NCBI RefSeq assembly: GCF_025376885.1
Contig: NZ_JAHUBR010000001.1
Coordinates: 1,984,001 to 2,048,000, forward strand
Source of the DNA: Pseudoruegeria sp. SHC-113
GTDB lineage: Bacteria; Pseudomonadota; Alphaproteobacteria; Rhodobacterales; Rhodobacteraceae
DNA: 64,000 nt
Direction: 5' to 3'
Made by a program: the position numbers and the translations under genes. Below, in pieces: positions 56,958 to 64,000 of the stretch (the stretch's first letter is position 1; each line of letters opens with the position of its first letter). The notes beneath the pieces were generated by a model. It was not told the origin of the DNA and ran no database searches. It saw only the letters and a program-made list of their open reading frames with translations.

Positions 56958-59417
56958 TTAATCCACCGGCCGTAGCACCGTCACCCCTTCGGCAGCCGCG
57001 CGGGCCAGCTCTGGATCGAGCGACATCGGGATATACTCCCCCCGCCGCCACAACTCGCCCAGATCATCATAGTGCCGCGACAGCGGGTGGCCGGACTGGC
57101 CGGTGGAAATGATGAAGACCGAGGAATCCGGATCGGCGAAATCATAAACCCCGCGATAGCCTGCACCGTGCACGTTCTGGAACGGATCCGGCCCCGTGCC
57201 CTTCGTCAGCCCGCGCTGCAGCGTGTTGTCGCCACCGGAAGTGGACTGGCGAATGTTCACGAAGGCCGAGAGCACCGGGATGCTGCCCAGCACCTGATGA
57301 TCATGGGTCGCCTCATGGGCATCGCCCCAGCGCAAGGAGCCAACGGCAGGGCCATAGCGTTCCTGCGTCCAGAGAAGCGCATCGTCCAGCGCAATGCGGG
57401 CGATGTCGGTACAGCTTTCCTCGCGGCTTGATTGCACCACGTTGCACCACGCGCCCGCGCCATCGGTGTTACGGAAGACGCGCTCCACGAAGACGGGATC
57501 CACATGGGTGAACTCATTGGCCAGCGGGCCAAGCTCGTCGCGGATCAGCCGGTTCTGCAGCGCACGCGCCCAGGCGGCGTAGATCAGCGGCTCTGGCAGG
57601 TGCTCGTTCATCTCGCCGTTCCACTCGGCCAGCAGATCCAACGCTTGCTTGCGCCGCTGCTCCACCGTGCCTTCCGGCGCGGCCTCGCCGGTGTACCAGA
57701 GATCTTTGGCCACCAGCGGCAGCAGCGCGCGGGCGGTGAAGCTGACGGTATCAAGCTGCGCCTCGATGAAGCTTTCGCGCGTGTGCACCTCGCGGGTCTG
57801 CATCAGGCGCTGCCAGCGGTAGATGCGCTGGCTGTCGCCCCAGACGAAGGAGAGGTGATCGGGGAAGGGACGATCGACCGTCTTGTTGTTGGTGTTGCCG
57901 AGGATGCCGCCCTCGGGATCCTTGAACACCGGGTTGCTGGCGTAGGGCATGCGCCCGTTCCAGCGGTTCGTCTGGATCCAGCCGGGCGAGGGGAAGCGGC
58001 CCTGCGACTGATGCCGCGCATCGCGGCGCGGGTTGGCGCCGATGGTTTTCATCGCCACGCGCCCCGGCTCCACCAGCGTGAGGTTCTGCGCAGGCGCGAT
58101 GAAGCGCTCGCCTGCCGTGATCGCGGCCTCGATGCTGCGCGCCTGCATCAGGTCCAAAGCCGCGCCGATGGAGGTGTCGCGCGGGGTGAGGGCCGTCCAG
58201 GCCAGCGAGGTGACGTGACCAGCCGGCGTGATCGTGCCGAGGTTGAAGTGATGGCCGGGCAGCACAGGGCCGTTTTCCGTCCAGCGCAATTCGATGCTTT
58301 CCGGGGCAGCGTCCTTGATCTGGATGATCGAGGTGCGGGTGCGGAAAGGTTTGAAGCCCTCGGGCGTTTCATATTCGGATGGGTTTTCCGGGTTCAGCCG
58401 CTCGATATAGGCGTCCTGATCGTCCACATAGGCCGTCGTCACGCCCCAGCCGAGCGCATCTGAGCGGCCCGAAAGGATCACGGGGATGCCCGGTATGGTG
58501 CCGCCGATCACGCCGCCTGCGGAAAGCTCCAGCCGCGCCAGATACCAGATCGCTGGCGCGGAGAAGCCCAGATGCGGATCATTGGCGAGCAGCGCGCCAC
58601 CCGCTGCCGAGCGGCTGGGCGCGGCGGCCCAGGCGTTGGAAGCGCCGGAAAAGCCGCGCGGCTTGGCCGGGGAGAGCGGATCATAGGCGGTGGTGTTCTC
58701 GGCAAAGCGTGGGGCGGAAGGGAAGAGCGCGGCGTATTCCGGCAGGCTGGCGATGGCGTCCCCCGGTACATCGGGCAGGATATCGCGCAGGCGCTCGGGC
58801 GGCAGCACCAGCGAAAGCCGGGCGCGCAGCACCTCGGCCTCAAGCTGGCCCGACAGCTGCAGCGCCATTAGCTTCAAAACGGCGATGGAGTCAGCCGGCT
58901 GCCAAGGCGCGATCTCGTTTGAGAAGAGAAACAGCTCCGGCGCGCCGCGCCCCAGCGCCTCGGTGTTGACGGTGTTGAGCCAGGCATTCACGCCCGCCGC
59001 ATAGGCCTCCAGCGCCTCCATCGTGCGCGCGTCCTGCACCGCGACGGATTGCACCGAAAGAGGGTAGAGATCGAGCCGGCGCATCAACTCGTCGATCTTG
59101 AGCGTGCGCGCGCCGAACAGCTCCGACAGCCGCCCTTGCGCGGTGCGGCGCAGCATCGTCATCTGCCAGAGCCGATCCTGCGCATGGGCAAAACCAAGCC
59201 CGAAGAAGACATCCGCATCGCTTTGCCCGAAGACATGCGGCACCGAATGGGTGTCGCGCACGATTTCGACTTCCCCGTCAATGCCTTGCACGTTGTGGTT
59301 CGCGTTATAGTCGATCAGCGAGCGGCTGCCGAGATAGTAGACGGCGAAGACAACGGCTACCGACAGAAGGATCAGCCCGGAGACGATACGCAGGAGCCAG
59401 CGAAAGACGGTAGCCAT
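56958..59417 (-). CDS. Penicillin acylase family protein (Ntn hydrolase)
   Basis: The 819-residue precursor has an N-terminal hydrophobic helix (about 6-30), an alpha-chain region with PHVFGQSDADVFFGLGFAHA and the cleavage site at Gly-Ala-Ser260, where SNAW starts the beta chain with its catalytic Ser. Enzymes of this family cleave amides such as penicillins, acyl-homoserine lactones or fatty-acid amides in the periplasm. The substrate cannot be told. It is monocistronic; the frame continues upstream but ATG 59417 begins the signal region. Confidence 0.88.
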   Translation of the reverse strand: MATVFRWLLRIVSGLILLSVAVVFAVYYLGSRSLIDYNANHNVQGIDGEVEIVRDTHSVPHVFGQSDADVFFGLGFAHAQDRLWQMTMLRRTAQGRLSELFGARTLKIDELMRRLDLYPLSVQSVAVQDARTMEALEAYAAGVNAWLNTVNTEALGRGAPELFLFSNEIAPWQPADSIAVLKLMALQLSGQLEAEVLRARLSLVLPPERLRDILPDVPGDAIASLPEYAALFPSAPRFAENTTAYDPLSPAKPRGFSGASNAWAAAPSRSAAGGALLANDPHLGFSAPAIWYLARLELSAGGVIGGTIPGIPVILSGRSDALGWGVTTAYVDDQDAYIERLNPENPSEYETPEGFKPFRTRTSIIQIKDAAPESIELRWTENGPVLPGHHFNLGTITPAGHVTSLAWTALTPRDTSIGAALDLMQARSIEAAITAGERFIAPAQNLTLVEPGRVAMKTIGANPRRDARHQSQGRFPSPGWIQTNRWNGRMPYASNPVFKDPEGGILGNTNNKTVDRPFPDHLSFVWGDSQRIYRWQRLMQTREVHTRESFIEAQLDTVSFTARALLPLVAKDLWYTGEAAPEGTVEQRRKQALDLLAEWNGEMNEHLPEPLIYAAWARALQNRLIRDELGPLANEFTHVDPVFVERVFRNTDGAGAWCNVVQSSREESCTDIARIALDDALLWTQERYGPAVGSLRWGDAHEATHDHQVLGSIPVLSAFVNIRQSTSGGDNTLQRGLTKGTGPDPFQNVHGAGYRGVYDFADPDSSVFIISTGQSGHPLSRHYDDLGELWRRGEYIPMSLDPELARAAAEGVTVLRPVD

Positions 59418-59515
59418 GGAGTTCCCTTGGTTGACGGCGCTGTGATTGCCTTTAGGGTTCCCCTGATAAAGCGGATTTGTGGGCGACACAATCAAAGGAA
59501 CACGAGGGATAAATC

Positions 59516-60388
59516 ATGGCGAAAACAGCGTTTCTCGGGCTCGGAGTGATGGGCTATCCGATGGCCGGGCATCTGAAGGCCGCAGGCCACGAGGTGACGG
59601 TCTACAACCGCACCGCCACGAAGGCGCAAGCCTGGGTGGAGCAGCATGGCGGCGCGATGGCGCGCACCCCGCGCGAGGCTGCGCTGGGGGCGGATTTCGT
59701 CTTCTCCTGCGTGGGCAACGATGACGATCTGCGCGGTGTGTGCCTGGGTGAAAACGGTGCTTTTGCAGGCATGGCGGCGGGCAGCGTGTTCGTGGATCAC
59801 ACGACCGTTTCCGCTGCTGTGACCCGCGAGCTCTATGCGGCGGCCAACGAAAGGCAGGTCAGCTTCGTGGATGCGCCGATTTCCGGCGGGCAGGCGGGGG
59901 CTGAGAACGGCGCGCTTTCGGTGATGTGCGGTGGCGATGAAGGGGCGTACCTGCGGGCCGAGCCGATCATCGCGGCCTACGCCAAGATCTGCCGCCGCCT
60001 TGGCGATTGCGGCGCGGGACAGCTGACCAAGATGTGCAACCAGATCGCCATCGCCGGGCTGGTGCAGGGCCTGAGCGAAGCGCTGCATTTCGCCGAGAAG
60101 GCCGGGCTTGATGGCCGCGACGTGGTGGAGGTGATCAGCCAGGGCGCGGCCGGAAGCTGGCAGATGGCCAACCGCTATGAAACCATGCTGGATGATCATT
60201 TCGACCACGGTTTCGCGGTGGACTGGATGCGCAAGGATCTGGGGATCTGCCTGAAGACAGCCGATGAGAACGGCGCGAGTCTGCCTGTGACGGCGCTCGT
60301 GGATCAGTTCTACAAGGATGTGCAGAAAATGGGTGGTGCGCGCTGGGATACGTCTTCGCTGTTCAAGCGGCTGCGCAAGCTCGGGTAA
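59516..60388 (+). CDS. NAD(P)-dependent beta-hydroxyacid dehydrogenase
   Basis: The 290-residue protein has the Rossmann motif FLGLGVMGYPMAGHL (6-20), the substrate motif FVDAPISGGQAGAENG (118-132) and the catalytic Lys172 in TKMCNQI. This is the 3-hydroxyisobutyrate dehydrogenase/tartronate-semialdehyde reductase family. The substrate is not resolved and no valine or glyoxylate genes are adjacent. It starts 98 bases upstream-divergent from the penicillin-acylase gene. Confidence 0.88.
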   Translation: MAKTAFLGLGVMGYPMAGHLKAAGHEVTVYNRTATKAQAWVEQHGGAMARTPREAALGADFVFSCVGNDDDLRGVCLGENGAFAGMAAGSVFVDHTTVSAAVTRELYAAANERQVSFVDAPISGGQAGAENGALSVMCGGDEGAYLRAEPIIAAYAKICRRLGDCGAGQLTKMCNQIAIAGLVQGLSEALHFAEKAGLDGRDVVEVISQGAAGSWQMANRYETMLDDHFDHGFAVDWMRKDLGICLKTADENGASLPVTALVDQFYKDVQKMGGARWDTSSLFKRLRKLG

Positions 60389-60427
60389 GGAAGAGGGGGC
60401 GCTGCCCCCGCCGCGCCTTGCGGCGCG

Positions 60428-60463
60428 ACTCCCCCGAGGTATTTTTGGCAAGAGGAAAAGGGG
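60428..60463 (+). repeat. Dispersed intergenic repeat, GAGGTATTTT type (copy B)
   Basis: The core CCGAGGTATTTTTGGCAAGA matches the copy at 7460 with a one-base difference in the T-run. As there, it runs into an imperfect GC hairpin, here ending in CCCTTTTC near 60491. It lies in the convergent gap between the dehydrogenase and the SYLF-domain gene. Confidence 0.7.
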
Positions 60464-60499
60464 CGTGCGGCGGAAAGGCGGCGCGCCCTTTTCTTTGGA

Positions 60500-61060
60500 T
60501 CAGGGGATGATGCGGGAGTATTTCGTGCCCTTGATCGAGGCCCCGGCGATGAGGCCAGCCTGACCGAAGACCAGTGCGATCACCGGTTTGCGGGTCGTGG
60601 TGGTGTCGATCTTCATGTTGCCGCCCTGATCGATGGCGGCATATTGCACGTCCGCCCCCGCGGCCCAGCCGGGCGAGCGGCGGAATTCGCTGAGCGCATC
60701 ATCCGTCATGAAGAACAGCGCATGGGCGTATTGCTGTGCGCCGACCTGGAAGCCTACGGAGGCTTGCGTGGCGGAATAGTAATCCACCGTGACACCATCG
60801 ATCTGCAGCGCGCCCTGGCCGTAGGCCCCGCCGACCCAGAGGCCGGCTTCCGTCATCAGCGGCATCACGAGGATACCGGAGGCCTTGGCGGCGAGATCCT
60901 GCGTGTCGGGGTAGGTGGAGAAGAGGTAGTTCATCGTCGCGTTGACGCGCGCGTCGAGTTCCATGGCCCCGGTGCTGCCGACGCCATTGCCGCAGGCGGC
61001 TGTCATGGCCATAGCGGATCCGGCTCCGAGAACGAAGCCACGGCGGGAGAAAGTGTTCAT
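60500..61060 (-). CDS. YSC84/SYLF-domain lipoprotein, possible Tat substrate
   Basis: The 186-residue protein begins MNTFSRRGFVLGAGSAMAMT, with a twin-arginine-like SRRGFV (5-10) and a lipobox cysteine at residue 23 (TAACG). The mature part is a YSC84/SYLF lipid-binding domain (LFSTYPDTQDLAAKASGILV, GVTVDYYSATQASVGFQVG). Such domains bind phosphoinositides or lipids in eukaryotes; the bacterial role is unclear. A good promoter lies upstream. Confidence 0.82.
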   Translation of the reverse strand: MNTFSRRGFVLGAGSAMAMTAACGNGVGSTGAMELDARVNATMNYLFSTYPDTQDLAAKASGILVMPLMTEAGLWVGGAYGQGALQIDGVTVDYYSATQASVGFQVGAQQYAHALFFMTDDALSEFRRSPGWAAGADVQYAAIDQGGNMKIDTTTTRKPVIALVFGQAGLIAGASIKGTKYSRIIP

Positions 61061-61124
61061 GGGTCTGCCCCTTGGTCTTGTTGCCTGACGTTTGCCGGCT
61101 TTTTCGGGCGCCGGCTTGGCGCAA

Positions 61125-61153
61125 AATATAGGGGAGATTCTGACGGGTGTCAC
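61125..61153 (-). promoter_or_regulatory. Promoter for the YSC84-domain lipoprotein gene
   Basis: On the minus strand GTGACA (61153-61148) is separated by 17 bases from TATATT (61130-61125), five of six matches at both boxes. It gives a leader of about 60 bases that contains a GCCGGC stem of 6 bp. Confidence 0.6.
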
Positions 61154-61210
61154 CCGCACAAACGCGTGCGGCGGGAATTGGCGAGCCCTTGCCGCTTAGT
61201 TAACCGCTGA

Positions 61211-62212
61211 TCAGCCGTCGCGCAGGGCGCGTGCGGCGCGCGGTGCGTAATAGGTGAGCACCCCGTCGCAGCCGGCGCGTTTGAAGGCCAGCAGGCTTTC
61301 CAGCATAGCCGCCTCGCCGTTGATCCAGCCATTGGCCGCCGCCGCCTCGATCATCGCGTACTCACCGGAGACCTGATAGGCGAAGGTGGGCGCGCCGAAG
61401 GTGTTTTTCACGCGGCGGCAGATGTCGAGGTAGGGCAGGCCGGGCTTGACCATGACCATATCCGCGCCCTCGCTCAGATCGCGTTCGATCAGGCGGATGG
61501 CCTCGTCGGAATTGGCTGGGTTCATCTGGTAGGTTTTCTTGTCGCCTTTCAGCGCGCCGGTGGCACCCACGGCATCGCGGAAGGGGCCGTAGAAGCAGGA
61601 GGCGTATTTGGCGGCATAGGAGAGGATCGCCACGTCCTTGTGGCCTGCGGCCTCCAGCGCGCCGCGCATCGCGCCGATGCGGCCGTCCATCATGTCTGAG
61701 GGGCCAAGGATGTCGGCCCCGGCTTCGGCCTGCGCCAGCGCCATCTTCACCAAGGCCTCGACTGTTTCATCGTTCAGGATCACGCCCTCCTGAACGATGC
61801 CATCATGGCCGTTGATGTTATAGGGATCGAGCGCCACATCCGTCATCACCGCGATCTCGGGCACCGCCGCTTTGACCGCGCGGATCGCGCGGTTGGAGAG
61901 GTTTTTGGGGTTCCAGGCCTCTTCGCAGGCTTGGGTTTTCAGGGCCGGGTCGGTGTAGGGAAAAATGCAGATCGCCGGAATGCCAAGCGCCGCGGCCTCT
62001 GCCGCCGCATCCACCAGGAAATCGATCGACAGCCGCTCCACCCCCGGCAGCGAGGCGATGGGCTGGCGCGTGGCCTCGCCCTCGACCACGAAGACAGGCC
62101 AGATCAGATCGGCCGCCGTGAGCCGGTTCTCCTGCACCAGATTGCGCAGAGCTGCGCTGGCGCGGGTGCGGCGCAGGCGGGTGGCCGGGAAGGGGGCAAG
62201 GGTAGGGCGCAT
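61211..62212 (-). CDS. hemB: Delta-aminolevulinic acid dehydratase (porphobilinogen synthase)
   Basis: The 333-residue enzyme joins two ALA molecules in haem synthesis. The catalytic lysines are in SYAAKYASCFYGPFR (Lys202) and MVMVKPGLPY (Lys256). The metal-site segment reads DVALDPYNINGHDG (125-138): the zinc-binding cysteines of the E. coli type are replaced by Ala/Asp, which marks the magnesium-dependent class. It has no haem-pathway neighbour. It is divergent from the membrane protein gene across 143 bases. Confidence 0.96.
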   Translation of the reverse strand: MRPTLAPFPATRLRRTRASAALRNLVQENRLTAADLIWPVFVVEGEATRQPIASLPGVERLSIDFLVDAAAEAAALGIPAICIFPYTDPALKTQACEEAWNPKNLSNRAIRAVKAAVPEIAVMTDVALDPYNINGHDGIVQEGVILNDETVEALVKMALAQAEAGADILGPSDMMDGRIGAMRGALEAAGHKDVAILSYAAKYASCFYGPFRDAVGATGALKGDKKTYQMNPANSDEAIRLIERDLSEGADMVMVKPGLPYLDICRRVKNTFGAPTFAYQVSGEYAMIEAAAANGWINGEAAMLESLLAFKRAGCDGVLTYYAPRAARALRDG

Positions 62213-62355
62213 GGCGGGGGCAACCTTTTAGTGTTTCCTTTTTGCGTGCCACGGATTTATTCCTGCCTCAAGGGTAGGAAAAGCCGCAGCCAGAGGCTAT
62301 GGCAAACCAAGCCGCTACAGGTTGAAGCAAAATCACAAAAAAAGGGACAGGCTTC

Positions 62356-62877
62356 GTGGACTGGTATTCTCTTGTCTTCGAGATGATCGACATGCGCTCG
62401 TTCTCGAACCTGTGGTACTGGATCGCGCTCGCGGTGATGTGGTCCAGTGTCAGCCATTTCGTGCTGGGGGTGCCTTACGATCTCGTGACGCGCGCCGAGA
62501 AGAGCGAAGAGGCCGACGCCGATCTGACGCTGATCGTGGGCGTGAACGTGCGGCGGATCCATTATATCGTGCACAGCGCCGGGCTCTGGGTTCTGGGGTT
62601 CACCTTCTTCCTGCTCACCACGCTGGCGATCACAGGCTTCTTTTACGGGGTGGAATTCAGCCAGGCGGTGTTTCTGCTGGCCTTCCCGATGAGCGGTGTC
62701 GCGCTTCTTTCGATTTTCACCGCCGACAAGATACTTGCCGGCGAACTTGTGGGCGAAGCTTTGCGCAAGCGGCTGCGGCGGCACCGGCTTTATACCCAGA
62801 TCATCGGCATGATCTCGATCTTCATCACCTCGGTCTGGGGGATGTATCAGAACCTGATGATCGGCTTGCCCGGTTGA
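62356..62877 (+). CDS. Conserved membrane protein, function unknown
   Basis: The 173-residue protein has about four hydrophobic segments (WYWIALAVMWSSVSHFVLG, GLWVLGFTFFLLTTLAITGF, QAVFLLAFPMSGVALLSIF, IIGMISIFITSVWGMY) and a basic KRLRRHRLY stretch. It resembles a membrane family of Rhodobacterales. Homologues may carry a SufBCD-related label, which nothing in this sequence supports. It ends 31 bases before mfd on the same strand. Confidence 0.7.
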   Translation: MDWYSLVFEMIDMRSFSNLWYWIALAVMWSSVSHFVLGVPYDLVTRAEKSEEADADLTLIVGVNVRRIHYIVHSAGLWVLGFTFFLLTTLAITGFFYGVEFSQAVFLLAFPMSGVALLSIFTADKILAGELVGEALRKRLRRHRLYTQIIGMISIFITSVWGMYQNLMIGLPG

Positions 62878-62908
62878 CTTTCCGCCCCGCATGGTTACCT
62901 CGGCGGCC

Positions 62909-64000
62909 ATGACAAACCACCAGCATCTGACATGGAGCGGCGCTCCGGAAGGCCATGACGCTCAGCTTCTCCTGCGCGAGCTTGGGAGCTCGGCCACGCC
63001 CGTGGTGCATGTGGCGCGCGACGACCGCCGCCTTAACGCCATGCGCGATGCACTGCGCTTCTTTGCGCCTGATATGCCGGTGCTGGTGTTCCCGGCCTGG
63101 GATTGCCTGCCGTTTGACCGTGTTTCGCCCAACGCCGATGTTTCAGCCGCGCGCATGGCGACGCTGGCCGCGCTGGTGCATGGCGCGCCGCAGCGCTTTG
63201 TGCTGCTGACCACGCTCAACGCCGCCAGCCAGCGCATTCCGGCGCGCGAGGTGTTGAAGGATGCCGCCTTCGTGGCCGAGGTGGACAAGCGGCTGGATGA
63301 GGCCGAACTGCGCCGGTTTCTCGTGCGGATGGGCTTCACCCAGACGCCCACGGTGATGGAGCCGGGCGATTACGCCGTGCGCGGTGGCATCATCGACATC
63401 TACCCGCCGGGGGAAAGCGGGCCCGTGCGGCTCGATCTCTTCGGCGATGTGCTCGATGGCGCGCGGCGCTTTGATCCGGCCACGCAGAAGACGACCGAAA
63501 AGCTTTCCCGCGTGGAACTCGCGCCCGTGTCCGAGGTGATTCTGGACGAGGCCGCGATCACGCGTTTCCGGCAGAACTACCGCATCACCTTCGGCGCGGC
63601 GGGAACGGATGATCCGCTCTATGAGGCGGTGAGCGCAGGCCGCAAGCATCAGGGCGCGGAGCACTGGCTGCCTTTCTTCCATGAGCGGCTTGAAACGCTC
63701 TTTGATTTCCTGCCCGAGGCCTCGATCCTGCTGGATGACCAGCTTTCCGCAGCGCGCCAGAGCCGCTGGGAGGGCATCGCGGATCAATATGAAAGCCGCA
63801 AGCTCGCGATGCAGCAGAAGAACCGGATGGACACGGTCTATAAACCCTGCCCGCCGGAGCTTCTGTATCTGGACGAGGACGGCTGGGCCAACGCCGTGGC
63901 CGCGCGGCGCGTGTTGCAACTGGTGCAACTGCCGCAAAGCACCGGGGCCAAGGTGTTGGACATGGGCGGGCGCATCGGGCGCAATTTCTCGCCGGAACGC
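62909..64000 (+). CDS. mfd: Transcription-repair coupling factor Mfd, N-terminal part (right edge)
   Basis: 364 codons are present and the frame is open at the right edge, so the gene is truncated by the window. The visible part is the UvrB-like N-terminal module of Mfd: PVLVFPAWDCLPFDRVSPNADV, VLLTTLNAASQRIP and GDYAVRGGIIDIYPPGESGP. Mfd removes stalled RNA polymerase at lesions and recruits UvrA; helicase and RNA-polymerase-binding domains lie beyond the window. ATG 62909 is preferred; an in-frame ATG at 62891 would add six residues. Confidence 0.93.
   Translation, partial: MTNHQHLTWSGAPEGHDAQLLLRELGSSATPVVHVARDDRRLNAMRDALRFFAPDMPVLVFPAWDCLPFDRVSPNADVSAARMATLAALVHGAPQRFVLLTTLNAASQRIPAREVLKDAAFVAEVDKRLDEAELRRFLVRMGFTQTPTVMEPGDYAVRGGIIDIYPPGESGPVRLDLFGDVLDGARRFDPATQKTTEKLSRVELAPVSEVILDEAAITRFRQNYRITFGAAGTDDPLYEAVSAGRKHQGAEHWLPFFHERLETLFDFLPEASILLDDQLSAARQSRWEGIADQYESRKLAMQQKNRMDTVYKPCPPELLYLDEDGWANAVAARRVLQLVQLPQSTGAKVLDMGGRIGRNFSPER

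Overview
The window is a GC-rich stretch of chromosome from an alphaproteobacterium, almost certainly a member of the Rhodobacterales (Roseobacter group). This rests on the gene content and order: dusB-ntrB-ntrC-ntrY-ntrX with an NtrC that lacks the sigma-54 contact loop, a ribosomal protein L21 with a long C-terminal extension, the ornithine-lipid pair olsB-olsA, a fused ispDF, a ChpT-type phosphotransferase, DUF1127 and DUF6456 proteins, a solitary MttB-family methyltransferase, and dispersed intergenic repeats. No rRNA, tRNA, CRISPR array, prophage or insertion sequence was seen. Coding density is high and most neighbouring co-directional genes overlap by 1 to 17 bases or lie a few bases apart.

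Layout. Positions 1-7.4 kb: the end of a KdsD-type isomerase and a WaaA-type Kdo transferase (LPS core), then rplU-rpmA behind a consensus promoter, a LysE exporter with a GNAT acetyltransferase, and obg-proB-proA. 7.4-20.8 kb: ChpT, a DUF3553 protein, olsB-olsA, a divergent ThiE-like protein, TfoX, TrmJ, heme A synthase, an M32 carboxypeptidase, a thioesterase, an AhpD-like protein, an acyltransferase, a methyltransferase, a DUF1127 protein divergent from a MocR regulator, and rplM-rpsI. 20.9-36 kb: a TetR regulator with PPK2, a glycosyltransferase, a P-loop ATPase-metA-lipoprotein hydrolase operon, a FadL porin, guaA with an EamA exporter, the MttB-family enzyme, two Rhodobacterales-specific regulators or hypotheticals, a peroxiredoxin and aquaporin Z. 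36-44.8 kb: lipA, a dihaem cytochrome c and hpt, a COQ10-like protein, an amidohydrolase, AmtB, and pncC-pgpA-ispDF.

44.9-56.8 kb is one continuous plus-strand regulatory block: dusB-ntrBC-ntrYX-trkA-trkH-hfq-hflX. It joins nitrogen sensing, an envelope/redox-type histidine kinase, potassium uptake and RNA-based regulation. 56.9-64 kb holds a penicillin-acylase-family enzyme, a beta-hydroxyacid dehydrogenase, a SYLF lipoprotein, hemB, a membrane protein and the start of mfd, cut by the right edge.

Most of the window is ordinary core genome. I found nothing that clearly amounts to a new multi-gene system. The most unusual material is small-scale: two families of dispersed elements found mainly where genes converge, a divergent gene pair (chpT/DUF3553) whose two ribosome-binding sites lie in one 19-bp interval, an AT-rich intergenic region with a CtrA-like box in front of a DUF6456 regulator, palindromes in front of a MocR regulator, a ThiE-like protein without the usual catalytic motifs, and an unrecognised P-loop protein leading the metA operon.
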